Below, in pieces: positions 49,701 through 62,335 of a stretch of DNA of 64,000 nt (within the stretch, counting starts at the first letter, position 1; each line of letters opens with the position of its first letter). Source of the DNA: Clitoria ternatea (taxonomy: Eukaryota > Streptophyta > Magnoliopsida > Fabales > Fabaceae). The DNA lies in assembly GCA_037962975.1 (NCBI GenBank), contig CM075674.1, positions 88,738,501 to 88,802,500 on the forward strand, read 5' to 3'. Under the pieces are notes generated by a model, which was not told the origin of the DNA, searched no databases, and saw only the letters and a program-made list of their open reading frames with translations. Position numbers and translations under genes: made by a program.

Positions 49701-51119
49701 CTAGCTATAATAGATGCGCAAGTTTTGGGTGTTCCACTTATTTCGGATTGGAGTGCCATCAAGGTTCTCAAGGTGGTAAGAGCCTTTGCCAGCAACCTCG
49801 GATACCCTGTATGGGCCTTCCCAGTTTGGGGCTAGTTTGCCTTGATGAGTGAATTTGTTCCTTACACTTGCTTTCCTCAAAACTAAATCTCCAACGTTGA
49901 AAGTCCTTGATTGAACTCGTTTGTTGTATCGGAGAGCAACTTTGGCTTTGATAGCCTGATCTCTGATGAATGCATCTTCTCTGAGTTCTTGTATGACATC
50001 TATTTCTGACGCCAAGTTAGCGTTATTGTTGTCTTCAGAGAAGTATTTGACCCTTGTGGAAGCAATTTGTAATTCCACGGGTATCATTGCCTCTACCCCG
50101 TATGTGAGGCGATATGGGGATTCGTTGGTAGAAGAATGAGGCGTTGTCCGATATGCCCACAGGACGTGACACAACTGGTCTGTCCATCCTCCCTTGGCTT
50201 CACCAAGGCGTTTCTTTAGTCCTTTCAGCACCTCCCTGTTGGCCACTTCAGTTTGGCCGTTGGTTTGGGGATGTTCAACGGATGAGAATATTTGGGTTAT
50301 TCCTAACCCTTCGAGTAAATCTATGAATTTTCTATCCGTGAATTGGGTGCCATTATCTGTGACAACTCGTGCTGGGACCCCGAATTGTGTTATAATGTTT
50401 TCATACATGAAACGACGAGTTCAGGCTGAAGTAATATGTACCACCGGCTCTGCTTCTATCCACTTAGTGAAATAATCGACCCCTACAATGAGATATTTGA
50501 TGCCCCCAGGAGCAGTTGGAAAGGGGCCCAGAATATCCAATCCCCATTGGTAGAAGGGCCATGGAACAGCGGATGTGAAGAGTTCTTCCGCCGGTGTGTG
50601 GTGAAGATTAGAGAACTTTTGGCAAGCGTCGCATTTTTTGACGAAGTCAATGGAGTCTTGTTTCATCGTGGGCCACCAGTAGCCTGCCCTGAGGATTTTT
50701 CTCATTAAACTTCTTCCTCCGGCGTGGTGTCCACATTGTCCTTCATGTACTTCCTCCATTACACCTTGCACCTCATTCTCTTTGAGACAAATCAAATAAG
50801 GCATGGAGAGTGCCCTTCTGTAAAGATTACCATCGATCATGGTGAAGTATGGTAATTCCCTCCTTATCTTTGTCTTTTCCTTCTCATCCGTAGGCAGCTG
50901 CCCATCGGCCAAATAACGGATGTAGGGGGCCATCCATGTGTCTTCATAAAGGGAGTTGGTCATTATGGCATTTAGAGAAGGGAAAAGAGGAATGTTGGGC
51001 GACGTCAGTGTGCTTTGAACCAGTGTAGTGGTGCTACCTGGTCGTTTGGTGCTTGCTAATCTGGAGAGTATATCCGCTCTAGTATTCTCTTCGCGTGGAA
51101 CATGTTTGAATTCCATTTT
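49701..51119 (-). pseudogene. pol: E2 integrase (with end of second RNase H)
   Basis: The open parts are 51116-50421 and 50408-49701, separated by a TGA at 50421-50423 in the same frame. The first begins with the end of the RNase H (H-V-P-R-E-E-N-T-R-A-D). It then holds the integrase zinc finger (C-D-A-C) and the first core Asp (W-G-L-D-I-L-G-P). The second holds V-T-D-N-G-T-Q-F and H-P-Q-T-N-G-Q-T-E and the C-terminal DNA-binding part, ending Y-Y-S. CGA to TGA would explain the stop. Confidence 0.9.
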
Positions 51120-52823
51120 CTAGAATTTCTCTCTCAACTCCTTGACACAGTTCAAGTATAATTGGAGTTGAGGTTCGCGAGCCTGATAATCTCCCAAGAT
51201 CTGTGAAATCACCAGTTGTGAATCGCTACAGAGCGTCGCTTCAGAAGCTCCGATGTCAATTGCAGCTCTCAGTCCGGCCAAACAAGCTTCGTATTCAGCT
51301 TGGTTGTTGGATGTTTTGAAATTAAAGCGAAGGGAGATTTCCAGGTGCACTCCATCATCACTTTCAAGGACTACACCTGCTCCAGAGCCCCTTTGGTTCG
51401 ATGAACCATCAACGTAAATAGTCCAATGGACACGAGGGGTATCTGGATCCGTCCCTGTCATTTCCATAATAAAATCAGCCAGGACTTGAGCTTTAATAGC
51501 GCTTCGAGGTTCATAGGATATATCAAACTTGGAGAGTTCAATAGACCACTTGATCATCCTCCCAGCGAGATCGGGCTTGATTAATACAGAGCGGAGTGGT
51601 AAATCCGTTCTTACTATGATTGGATGGGTGTGAAAGTACGGACGTAGCCGTCGAGAGGCCCAAACAACAGCGAGGGTGGCCTTCTTGATTTTTTGATACC
51701 GGATCTCAGCACCTTGTAAGGTTTTGCTAGTGAAATAGGCCGGTCTCTGTCCATCGGGAGTTTCTTTTATCAAGGCAACGCCCAAAGCTTCATCTGAAAT
51801 AGCCAAGTATAGGATAAGTGTGTCTTCGGGGTCAGGCTTCGTGAGAATGGGAGGTTTAGACAACACCTCTTTAAGCTCTTGGAATGCTTTCTCTTGTTCC
51901 TGTCCCCACTCGAATTTCTTGGACTTTTTCAGTATTTTATACAGGGGGAGTGACCTGTGAGCCATTTTTGGCATGAACCGTGCCAAAGCTGCTACTTTGC
52001 CATTCAGGGATTGGACTTCTCTCAGATCCTTTGGACTCTGCATGTCTAGAATCGTTTGGCACTTCCCTGGATTGGCTTTAATACCGCGTTGGGTTAACAT
52101 GAAACCCAAGAACTTCCCAGCAGGGACAGCGAAAGTGCATTTCATTGGGTTTAGCCTCATGTTAAATTCTCTCAAGCGGGTAAATACTTGGCGTAGGTCT
52201 TCAATATGATCGCCTCCAACCAGTGTCTTGGCTATTATGTCATCAATGTACACTTCAACAAGTTTGGTGTGCATGCCCTCAAAAACCTTGTTGATCATGC
52301 GCTGATATGTGGCCCCAGTATTTTTCAGGCCAAAGGGCATAACTGTATAGCAAAAGACACCACGATCATTTATGAAAGCCGTCTTCTCTTGATCCTCTTC
52401 GCACATCAGAATCTGGTTGTAACCCGAATAAGCATCCATGAAACTCAGGTATTGATAACCAGAGGAGTCATCTACCATCCGATCTATATTAGGAAGAGGA
52501 TAAGGATCCTTTGGACAGCAGCGGTTGAGGTCCACATAGTCAATGCACATTCTCCATTTACCATTGGATTTACGGACCATCACCACATTCGATAGCCAAG
52601 AGGAATAACGGATTTCTTTGATAAATCCGGCCTTCAGCAATTCCTCAATTTGCTGGCAAGCTGCCTTCTGTTTCTCTGGTCCCAATCTTCTTTTCTTTTA
52701 GGCAACCGGTCTCGTCTCTGGATACACGGATAATTTATGACAGCAGAAAGCAGGGTCTATGCCAGGCATATCGGCTGCAGTCCATGCAAAGAGGTCTTTA
52801 AATTCTTGTAGGAGCATCAATAG
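51120..52823 (-). pseudogene. pol: E2 reverse transcriptase and RNase H
   Basis: RT has V-E-V-Y-I-D-D as the catalytic box and F-M-D-A-Y-S-G-Y-N-Q upstream. A degenerate first RNase H follows (V-W-A-S-R-R-L-R-P-Y-F), then an archaeal-like second one (Y-V-D-G-S-S...N-N-Q-A-E-Y-E...C-S-D-S), the Tat-lineage layout. In-frame stops: TAA at 52698-52700 just before RT, and a stop at 51120-51122 inside RNase H. The frame is the same as gag and integrase. Confidence 0.9.
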
Positions 52824-54071
52824 TCACTGCTCCATTTCTGTATCTAGCTTGTCATTAATATGGGTGATCTTTTTTGGAGAATCTCCCAAGACGATATCCC
52901 TGGAACTCCCATCGGGTGTGGGCTTTAATGGGTTGGACGGATCAATGTTCAAATCCGCCCTAGGGTCCAGGTCGACAAGGCTCACAGATCCAGCGGCTGC
53001 TCCAGAATCATTGAGTTTCCTCTTTTTATTGGAGGCTTCCAGCTTTGTCATGTTGAGGCTTAGGTTGTAGCAGTACCTAGCCATCTCTTGATCACCTCGG
53101 ATAGATAAAACAGCATTATCCTTATCAATAAACTTGACAAGGAGATGTGGAGTTGATACAACTGCCTCCATGGCGTTTAACGTAGGACGGCCTATGATGC
53201 CATTAAATGGTGATTTAACATCGATCACCAGCACTCGGGATTTAACCGTTCTGGCCCCTGGTTCGCCTTCAAACGAAATAAGGGTGTCAAGGTACCCCTT
53301 CGTTGATTGCTTTGCTCCATTGAAAGCTGTTAGTTCCTGCGTATAAGGCTGTAAGTCTGAGTCTTTAAAACCCATTCTTTCAAAGCAATTATAAATAATA
53401 ACATCGCAGGAACTTCCCTGGTCAACAAGGATTCTTCGGACGTCCTTGTTGGCTATTACTGCAGTGATGACCACAGCATCGTCACCACCAGGAACGGTTG
53501 GGCCAAAATCCTCATCGGAGAAAGAGATTATTGGAGCTTCAACCCCACCTCTGTAAGGGTGATTGTCTTTGACTTTCCCTTGCACAGACAGAATCATTCT
53601 ATGATGATTCTTACGAGCTGTAATTGAAGCTCCTCCTCCAGCGAATCCTCCAGCAATCATGTCAATGACTTCACGTCGGCCTTGACGCTGTTGCTGAGGC
53701 ATGCTATCTTTATGTGCTATTTCATCAGTCATCACACCCTTTTGTTTCTCCGAAGTAGAGAATTTTCTAATCGGATTACGGTTATTGTCATCCCCGTCGT
53801 CTGGATCCCTTTCTCTTTTCTCATTCCGCTCTACTCTGTCAAAGGATTTTTCTTTGAACAGGTATTGCTTTAATTTTCCTTCTCTAATTAGCATCTCAAC
53901 CGCGTTCTTTAGAGCTTGGCATTCATCAGTGGAATGACCATTCTGTTCATGAAAATCACAATACTTACGGGGATTTCCTGGTCTTTTCATAGGGGCTGGC
54001 CTTCTAACGCCATAGATGCTAAAAGCTGGCCATCCGACCTCTCTCAAAATCTGAGATGGCTTGGCAGATAG
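52824..54071 (-). pseudogene. gag-pro: E2 gag C-terminus and protease
   Basis: It starts in frame after the stop at 54072. A knuckle-like C-D-F-H-E-Q-N-G-H-S-T-D-E-C lies near the start, then a basic linker. The retropepsin-like protease has L-V-D-Q-G-S-S and I-I-G-R-P-T-L. The part ends with a TGA at 52824-52826 before RT in the same frame; CGA to TGA is compatible. Confidence 0.88.
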
Positions 54072-55173
54072 TTATGCATAATGGCTGAAGGAATTAACCT
54101 GCCTTTCTCGAGGTCGAGGAGAGTGGTTATTAACTTTAGGATTGGTGAATGGTCTCTCCATGCGTTCTGACCTCGTTTTCTCCTTACCCTTCTGAGTTTG
54201 GGAAGGTGGTGTTGGTGGCTTTTTCTTTGCAGCTATAGCTTCTAAGTGCATCTCTATACTCACGTACTTTGAGGCTTTTTTCCTGAACTCCTCAAACGTT
54301 ACTGGAGGGCTCTTTGCTAATGAGAGGGCAAAAGCTGATCCTGGCTGCAATGCCTCAATGACAATATGCAGCTTAATGGACTCTGTGAGGTTAGGAACTA
54401 GGGAAGCTTCCTTGTAGAACCTCTTCAGGAAATCTTTTAAGCCTTCGTTTCCACCTTGCTTAATCTGAGCCAAGGTGTGAGATGTCCTGGGCACATCTCT
54501 AGAGATGACAAAGTGAGTTTCAAAAGTAGCTGCCATTTCAGCCCAAGAATCTATAGATCCAGAAGGTAGACCTTTAAACCAACCCAGGGTCTCTTCTGAT
54601 AATGTTCGTGGGAACATCCGACACATTACATCCTCATCAGCCCCCAAGTACATAGCTTCAAATACATAAGCATCAAGGTGCTTGGTAGGATCGATTTCGC
54701 CATTGTATTTTCCAATGGAAAGTGGCTGAGTAGTTTGAAGGTGCTTGGGGATGTGGATGCTCATGAGTCTCCTTGAAAAAGGAACTTTTAACTTGTAAGT
54801 TACTGGGGGTGCTGTCGTTGACTCCCTCTTTCTTCGGGCAGTTTCAACTTCAGAGTCATGAGTCTGTTCTCTCCTCTCAAATGTAGGGATGTTCGAGTAT
54901 TGGAGAGTGGTGGACTTTTCTCCGTCAGTTGTATGGGGAGTGTTTCGTGTGCGATGATGATTCCTTGTCCTCGCTTTACCTTCTTTCTCTTTGCAGTTCG
55001 GCGAGTTCCCTCTGAAGTTGACTGATCAGCTCATCACGAGGATCAGGATTAGACACTGTTACTATCTTCTTTGAGCTGCCCCCATGAGAATCAAAGTTGA
55101 GTTTCCTGAAGACGTTGGGGTTGGTTCTGCCTTCAGGTTGATTCTCCATGAAATCTTGTCCTTCGCCTTCCAT
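54072..55173 (-). pseudogene. gag: E2 gag N-terminus and capsid
   Basis: The probable start ATG is at 55173 (M-E-G-E-G). This frame runs to a Leu/Gln/Arg-rich segment and then shifts near 54990. The capsid core is in the other frame, from about 54985 through 54764 to a TAA at 54072. The core has the Tat gag pattern with G-W-F-K-G-L-P-S-G-S-I and F-L-K-R-F-Y. The frame of the core is shared by protease and pol. Confidence 0.85.
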
Positions 55174-55220
55174 CGAGGATCACTTGTTCTTTCAATGGAT
55201 ATGGGAATAACTTTATCGAG

Positions 55221-55237
55221 TCCCACCGGGCGTGCCA
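55221..55237 (-). promoter_or_regulatory. Primer-binding site of E2
   Basis: Minus-strand TGGCACGCCCGGTGGGA lies one base inside the 5' LTR, before gag. A TTGGCACGCCC-type site is common in Tat elements. I do not assign the tRNA. Confidence 0.7.
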
Positions 55238-55238
55238 A

Positions 55239-55966
55239 TGATCTGTCCTGAACCGGGGTCTAGAGATCCGGACTCAAGTCAATCATAAATAGTATGCAAA
55301 TACTGTGCAGAAGACCAGATGTATGAGTATCCGGTGTAAATTTCTGTTGTCCTTGCGTGAGGAGAGCGGATTGGGCGTTCTGGAGATCCTTCACACCGAC
55401 CTAATGCGTTGATGTGGGCGAATGGTGGTGTCACCTGCAAAGATTCTCCGACGCTCAAGTCAGTGATATATTCCAAGTAAGGAATGTAATTCAGAGAGTA
55501 ATCGTTTATAGATTAAGTTCAGGATCCTCCCCTTCATTGATGAAGAGAGTTCATATACCTGATTGGCTCGTTTTACGAGGACTCGTTAGTGGGGAACCAC
55601 TAACTTCCATTAGCATTATTTTATTGCGCACTTACCAGCATGATTGGGTCAAGTGGCTATTTTATATTGAGCATGGAGAGTATAGACTAGGATTAGGGAG
55701 CAAGTTGACCATCCCTGTGAGCAAAATTTGGCTTATAGTGCTGGGGATTATTGATCGGTCCCTGTAGCAATGATTCTTGTCTTTTGCATAGTGACGTGTG
55801 TGTTATCCGGTGTCATGGTGTTATCCTGAACAACCGGTATAGGGAGAGCGCCTGATACGGAATTACAGTCCGGATGTATACCGATGACACCGGTTACACG
55901 TTGATGTCTTGACAAAGACGTTGAAATATGTCTTGCAGATCGGATACTGGTATTGAGACCGGATCA
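55239..55966 (-). repeat. 5' LTR of E2
   Basis: Begins (minus strand) TGATCCGGTCTC at 55966 and ends GGACAGATCA at 55239. Eleven differences from the 3' LTR by eye, all transitions. Promoter elements were not recognised with confidence. Confidence 0.95.
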
Positions 55967-56400
55967 CTATCCAAGTGAGAGGATGTAGATATTTTATAAT
56001 AATAATAATTATACGGATTAACATTATTAAATTATTAAGGCAATATCATATAGTTAATTATAATGTAAATAATTATATTATTTATTTATTTAGATGGTTT
56101 ATGTGATTGGACTTTTGATTTCGATAAACTATGATGAGTTGACTCATTCATTTAATGTCCAATGGGCGGTTCCTACTCTCATCTGACTATGCTGAGATAG
56201 TTGTTGCTCCATTAGACAATTCTTGCATAGTGGTAAAAATCAAGCCATTGGAGAAGAGAGTAGTACACTCATTTTAGAAACTAGAAATCAAGCATGGATC
56301 ATGCGTTCTCATCAGAGACATTTACCGCTTGATTTATTAATGATTAAGATTAAATTGAACATACTATGAATGTGTTAAATGTGATTATGATCCAAACTAG
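55967..56400 (+). repeat. Probable 3' part of the copia remnant interrupted by E2
   Basis: Begins with the second CTATC duplication. The A+T-rich DNA with the 56090-56350 segment looks like copia LTR/3' end sequence continuing from 39920. There are no coding motifs, so assignment is by position. Confidence 0.35.
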
Positions 56401-57896
56401 ATAAATTTTCAACTGCTGATACATAAGCAAAGATGGAAATCAAGAAAAGGAAAGTGCCACACTTACAGTTCGATACTAAGTTAAGAATTTCTTAGTTAGG
56501 CAAGGATTTTCTCTAAAGTCTACCTAACCATATATTTAAGTGTACTTAAACAAATACAAAAAATTAAATAAATTTAAAACTCATTTTACATTTGAACTAA
56601 TGTAACACGTATCACAAAGATAAATGAATAGTTACAATTGGTTAGGACACAAACCTTGATATCATTTATTGTAAGTGAAAACCTTTTACTTCCTTCTAAT
56701 CATGATTGGTGTTGAAATAAATCCTTACCAAACATGATCTTAGAATTAAAAGCAATTAAAAGTGTGTGTGTGCGCACACACAAAATAATAGAGGCATTTT
56801 AACTTGTATGTTTTAAATAACTTAAACGAAGTAAGCAATGGCGAGAAATCCTTAAGCATGTTCATGAACATGTATATTACAGGGTAATAAGTTTAACTTG
56901 TATGTTTTAAATAACTTAGATGAAGTAAGCAATGGCGAGAAATCCTTTATCCCGTACACCCTAGCACAACGACCTAGCATAAAGAAAATAGCAACGTCGT
57001 TACCCTTTTGAGGACAGCTTCTTTCCCTCCTTCTATGAAGGTTTTAGTACCATTTTAGATGGATTTTCTCTCTTTGTAGTTAGAATTTCTTATTTTCTCA
57101 CCTTCCTCCATCTTACTAGGCCAATACCATCTTCCTTTCTTTTTCCATCACCAATCTTCACATCTTTTCCTTTATACTAGATTCTTCATTTTTCATCCCA
57201 TTTATTCTTTACATTTTACCCGAGTTTACCCTAAAAAGTTCTTTCTATTTGACTTATTTTTATTGGGGATTCCCACTAAATGCCCTCTTTGGTTGTAGAG
57301 CAACACAAACCAACGGAGTTGGTTAGATTAAGAGCATTTTCATCAATGGTTTAATTGTAAAAAGGTTAACCTCGGAAGAAATTAAGGTTTTCCTTTTCTC
57401 ATCATTTGTTATGTTTGAATGTGTTTATGTATTTATGAGCAAACATGCTTTACTGTGTAATGATTATACAATGTAACATTATACATCACTATGGTTGTAA
57501 GTGTCATTTGACTACCCTTTAAGCTTGAATGAAATAATTCTGCTAACAAAAAAAAAAAAGACAAGTAAGCAATGGGCATTGTCAAAAGCAAAATTAATTT
57601 ATAGATCTGTGTTTGAATTTTAAATATATAGGTCGTATAAAATATTTGGAGTGGGAGTTGGCAGCTTAAAATCATGTTATGACTTTTCTATTTGAAGGGA
57701 GATTGTTTTCTAGGAAGAATAAATATATGGCTTATAATTTTTTTTATAATAAATATCCATTACAACAACTTTTGTTTTAATTAACTTCTTGTAATGTGTC
57801 CATTAACACATTAAGAAATTCTTATCACATAATTCCAGAAATTTAACTCAAAAATTAATCAATATATTGCAATCCTATATCATTTTTTGGTGATTA
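56401..57896. other. Intergenic interval
   Basis: No gene recognised. It contains a direct repeat of about 52 bp (56801-56852 and 56895-56946, starting AACTTGTATGTTTTAAATAA) and a T/C-rich stretch near 57050-57200. The short ORF at 57433-57675 has no domain and unconvincing composition. Confidence 0.5.
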
Positions 57897-58121
57897 AGGA
57901 CACATTTAGATTGTGAAAACGTTTTTTATTTTTATTTTTTGTTTTAAGTTATAAAACTGGTATCGTATTTCTTGTTTTAAAAATTTGTACTAAAAAATGA
58001 AAACATGAAATAAAAAAGTTATTTTCAATATTTTCTATTTAAAATTTTAAAAACAAAACAAAATAACATTTTTGTATTTAAAATTAAAAAACAGAAAAGA
58101 TTTTCACAATCCAAAGAACTC
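57897..58121. mobile_element. MITE-like element, about 225 bp
   Basis: The end segments TTTAGATTGTGAAAA and TTTTCACAATCCAAA are imperfect inverted repeats around a very A+T-rich core. GGATTGTGAAAA ends of this type occur in small hAT-like plant elements. Borders are approximate and the target duplication was not resolved. Confidence 0.5.
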
Positions 58122-58888
58122 CTAATTCTTTTATTTCCAACTAAAAGGAAAAACGAGATAGTAGTCATACATTATAATCTTAACAAAAGAGTAAATGCAA
58201 AAGACTAACTTAGTTAAGCAAGATATGTGAGTTGTTATAAACTCTTGACATAAATTTGATTAAAAAAAAGGTAGTTCAGAGTTTTGAATCTTAGCCAGTT
58301 AGTGACATCCAAAAAATAATTGAATGTATGAATGCTAGTATAGTCCTATATATTATACCAGTTAAGTGAGCTAGATGTCAAATAAGGTTGAATCAATAGT
58401 AAGAAGGATTTAAGTATCTTATTCAGAAGAAATATTGCCTTAATCACAACCGGAATTCATTTTCATCCCTATAGTCCTTCGCCTACGGCATTTTTTTGGT
58501 TAATAATAATAACAAACAGTGATGAAATGAAAACAATCCACCATATAATGGCCATGAGAAATTTGAATGGTCATTTCCCACACAAAAAAGTAATAGGCGC
58601 GACAGGTCAGGCATTCTCACAGACACTAGTTTTGGAATTCCACTGTTTGGTTGAATCATCATTCAAGTATCACCAACAAACATGATGCTTATCCAATCCA
58701 CTACAGAACACAACAATTAACATTCAAACAACAAACACAACTACCTCTGTAAATGGCCATCTGAACCACCAACCGATGTGAAACTACCTACATCAAATAC
58801 TGTGACACAAATTACCAGATAATAAGCTAAATCTATAACATATGAAGATAACAATGAAATTTTCTCTGCTACACCAATAAACGGCACA
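58122..58888. other. 3' flank and probable 3' UTR of CPB
   Basis: Downstream of the CPB stop on the minus strand. No other gene seen. No strong AATAAA on the minus strand is obvious near the gene. Confidence 0.4.
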
Positions 58889-61277
58889 TCAGCTCTCGGG
58901 CATTCTCATCTGCACCACTTCAGACGGTGGTCTCAGTGTGCAAACCATTTCTCTTGTTTTCCCAAAATATACCTGTTACATGCATTAACACACAGTAAAT
59001 TGACAAGTTATAGTACATTGACTTGTAGTTTGCAATCTCAAAGAAACAAAGGAACTGAATATTTAAGATGATACATACCCAAAAGACAATTTCATCTTCC
59101 ATTCTAATCCCTCCCCAACCAAAGATAATGAAAAAGAAAAGGCAAAGAAACTAATTTTGAAAACAAGTATGCAATTGAAGGCTTGAATCCTATAATCAAG
59201 AACAAGAAAGTACCTGATCTAGTGAGTTCCTCAGCTTACTCTCCATTTCTTCAATCATCCTTCCCATGTTACAAAGATGTCCATCAGCAACTGATAGCCT
59301 CATACTCATCTAAAATATACAGAAAAACTAAATTAGGATCAAATAAAATTTGTCTCAAGCAAAAGGCCAGAAAAAGCATATAGAATTATAGATATATTAA
59401 CTTCGTCAACAACCATATAATTAATTCAATATTCAATGAAGGTGCATCGTTCATTATGTGTTGTCTTGAGAAAGACAGAAAATCAAACTAGCATGAGTGT
59501 GAACATGAGGCCACTGAGCTGATTCCAATAGAAAATACCTGACGTCTAAGTGATCCAGATAAACTAAAAGTTCCTGATGACTCATTATTTGTAGTCAGAG
59601 TCAGCATAACTGTACTGGTTAAACGATAATTGGTGTTTTCTTCTTCCTCTGGTCCCACCTAAATTTAGACAAAAGAGCATGGCTAAGAATTATTGAAATC
59701 AACTTGGAAGGGCAAAATCTGAATAACTAGAACTAGATGTTTTTAACTTTCCAACATATAAAGGTCATTATGCAGCTGCATTAATCAATGCTTAGTCTTC
59801 AACAGAAAGACACTTTACCTCTATAACATGTATAGCATCCCATGCTCCTTCCTCTAGATACCCACGTCGACCTTGTCCTGTCTTTGACCCATCTTGAACA
59901 TGGAATTGAAAACAATATCACATTAGAAACAAGGTCAAAAGAATGAGAAGTTTTTCTACAGGAGATTGCTCAAATAACAGGCTCACCTTTCTTTATTAAA
60001 AAGCAGGCTACAAAACCTTCGTTGTCATCTTCGAACATGTAAACTGATGACATGCCACCTTCATAATATCTATGACATTATTCATTAATGGTGCATATTA
60101 TTAATTTTAAACAAAATAGCTAAATAATTATACTAAGATAGACAACAAGAAGAAGACACAAAAAGATCCATCTTCGATTGATTTTCTTTGACAGAAGAAA
60201 AATTAGCTAATAAGTGAGGTTTGGTTTCATCTAATAAAGCAGATAAGCTGAACAGACGAGGCAAGTAAAGGACCTCACTGGTCACGATATATTGCAAATA
60301 TGTCATTTGCTTCAATTTCTAGCTTCCTCAACTTTAAAGAAGGGACGGACCCATCTTCTAATGGTGGATGGTATGTATTTGACCAGGGTGATCTGCAGAA
60401 ACATAATAAAGTACAAAAAATTTAAAACTTTCCATCCCTGAATAGTAAATACATTAAAACTTAAAACAGGAAAATAAAAAGAGGGAAAGGGGGTGGGTGG
60501 GAGAGAAATAAATTATGGATCTGTATATAGGAAAGAAACTACTTAGCAGCAACAAATAATGAAATATTTAAACTGTCTCCATTTCAAGATTAAGTTTTCC
60601 ATAACATGATCTGTTAATTTTACAATACTCTTGACATATTAATCAAAATGGCAGTAAATACACTATAGAATTAACCACATATTTCATGGTAAACAATCTT
60701 TTCTTCCATTTTCCCTCTCCTTCACTGGTTTCCTCCCAGACACAACCAAATCGCCATATCTATCTCTTTGTAACATTTTCATCATATATAAATAAACAAA
60801 TATCCCTCTTGTTTTAGAAAAAAAGAAAGAAAAGTTATGTTAACGCTAAAAATTAAACTGGTATAGCAGCAAAGATGGTTAGAGGTTTATTAGATGGTAC
60901 ATGTGTTGTATGTAAGGTAATGAATGATAATTGGGTTCAAAAGAGTGAGTAATTGAAGTGTGAGGGAGGGATGAATAATGAGAAAACCTGTAAGAGTCAG
61001 CATCTCTGTTATATTCGCACAATATGAACTCCTTTCCACATTCCACATCGCATAAAACCTGCTCTCACATAGAAAAAATTTACAATTACGAATACAGAGA
61101 CGAAGAAGAAAAAGGTTTGAAAGGAAATCGGAGAGAATATGATGAGACCTGGAGAGGTTGATCGACTTGAGAGAGGAGATCGGAGGAATGGTGAGGCATA
61201 AGACTCAAAAGTGCAGACAGTGCCGTTTCCGTGTGCTTCGGCGGAACCCTCCGCATCAGTCCCATCGCAGCTTCCAT
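58889..61277 (-). CDS. CPB: F-actin capping protein subunit beta
   Basis: Eight exons on the minus strand: 61277-61149, 61058-60988, 60392-60279, 60069-59987, 59892-59819, 59658-59539, 59309-59214 and 58972-58889. All introns are GT...AG and the phases join without a break, giving 771 nt and 256 residues, the length of Arabidopsis CPB. Conserved blocks: L-L-S-Q-V-D-Q-P-L-Q, C-E-Y-N-R-D-A-D-S-Y-R-S-P-W-S-N, Y-E-G-G-M-S-S-V-Y, G-Y-L-E-E-G-A-W-D-A-I-H-V-I, R-N-S-L-D-Q-V-Y-F-G-K-T. The C-terminal exon encodes the actin-binding tail. The protein pairs with the alpha subunit and caps barbed ends of actin filaments in the cytoplasm. An in-frame ATG at 61343 would add 22 residues of Arg/Glu repeats; the conserved start is 61277. 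Confidence 0.97.
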
Positions 61278-61296
61278 TCCAAGATTTTTCTTTCTC

Positions 61297-61322
<26 letters not shown>
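61297..61322. repeat. (CT)n microsatellite in the CPB 5' UTR
   Basis: Thirteen CT units on the plus strand, so GA repeats in the transcript, about 20 bp before the CPB ATG. Such tracts are common in plant leaders and can bind GAGA-type factors. Confidence 0.85.
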
Positions 61323-61328
<6 letters not shown>

Positions 61329-61769
61329 CTTTCCCTCCACCACCTCTCATATCATATTCATATGCACTCTCCCAATTTTTTTATTACTAGTAAAATTTGA
61401 ATTTTTTTTCCCATTTTGTCTATACAACGTTGTGGGATAATGTAATGTAATCATTATTTTCGAACAAGTTTTTTCAAAAAAATAATAAATTCTCTCACGA
61501 CATTTTGGAATAAAACAATTATAACATAAAAAACATAGACATGTCATAAATATATAATTCATAGTATTTTTAATAAAAATTACTTTTTTTATCCTAATGG
61601 GGTGGCCAAACAAAATCAAAGACTAATTTTTTCTATCTGACATCATATAAATGTATCCATTCATACTAATAAAAGATTCTAATAATATATAGTTGAATTT
61701 CTTAATTATAAATAGAAATATAAAATTTTTCTTGGTATGAAAAGGATACTTCTTGTGTCAATTCTTTTT

Positions 61770-62335
61770 AGACATGATAATAGGACGGGTCACGTGTCTA
61801 TTCTTCCTATCCTTATCCTTATAAAAAATGGGACAGGAAAGGAATCGTCTTAAAATAAGATATGTTTGAAATTTTAGAACTCATATTTGTCATCTTGGAC
61901 TCCCCATTAAGTTCAATATAATCTGTGGAGATCTTTCAATATTGTATTTTTCTTTCATTTTCATAACTTAAATATATAATTTTAAATAAATATATATAAG
62001 ATATTTAAATTAAAATAATATATAAACTAGATATTAATTTTTTTAAAAATAATAAACTTTATGATTATATATTATTTTAAAAAATATATAAACTTATTAT
62101 TACCATTTAATTATAATATAAGTAAATTTTTTGAGTTTATATATATGAGTGGGTTTGAGTGCCGGGTCAAAATGGGTAGTCGCTTTCACACACTCGTCCA
62201 CATCCCCATCAAAATCAAGTAGGGGTCAAGGCGAGTTTTTGTTTATCCCCAATCAAAATGAGTTTTATTAATCAAATTCAAAACAAAGGCGGGTCAATTC
62301 CTACGGATTTGGGTACAATTCTCACACCTATTTCT
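61770..62335. repeat. Degenerate interspersed repeat, type uncertain
   Basis: The edges carry GGACGGGTCACGTGTC (61781) and GGGTACAATTCTCACACCT (62310), with 'GGGTCAAAATGGGTAG' and 'CCCATCAAAATCAAG' inside. This resembles a common plant repeat rich in GGGT phrases. No inverted ends or coding sequence could be set. Confidence 0.35.

Larger units (their letters stand above)
39926..55966 (-). mobile_element. E2: complete Tat-lineage Ty3/gypsy element with two antisense eORFs
   Basis: LTRs of 728 bp flank 16,041 bp with the target duplication CTATC (39921-39925 and 55967-55971). Minus-strand order: 5' LTR, primer site, gag, protease, RT, RNase H, integrase, eORF block B, eORF block A, polypurine tract, 3' LTR. 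Both eORF blocks are on the plus strand. gag-pro-pol lies in one frame with five stops and one frameshift near the start, so the copy is dead. It lacks the Ogre ORF1 and intron. LTR identity is about 98.5% (11 differences by eye, all transitions). Confidence 0.95.
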
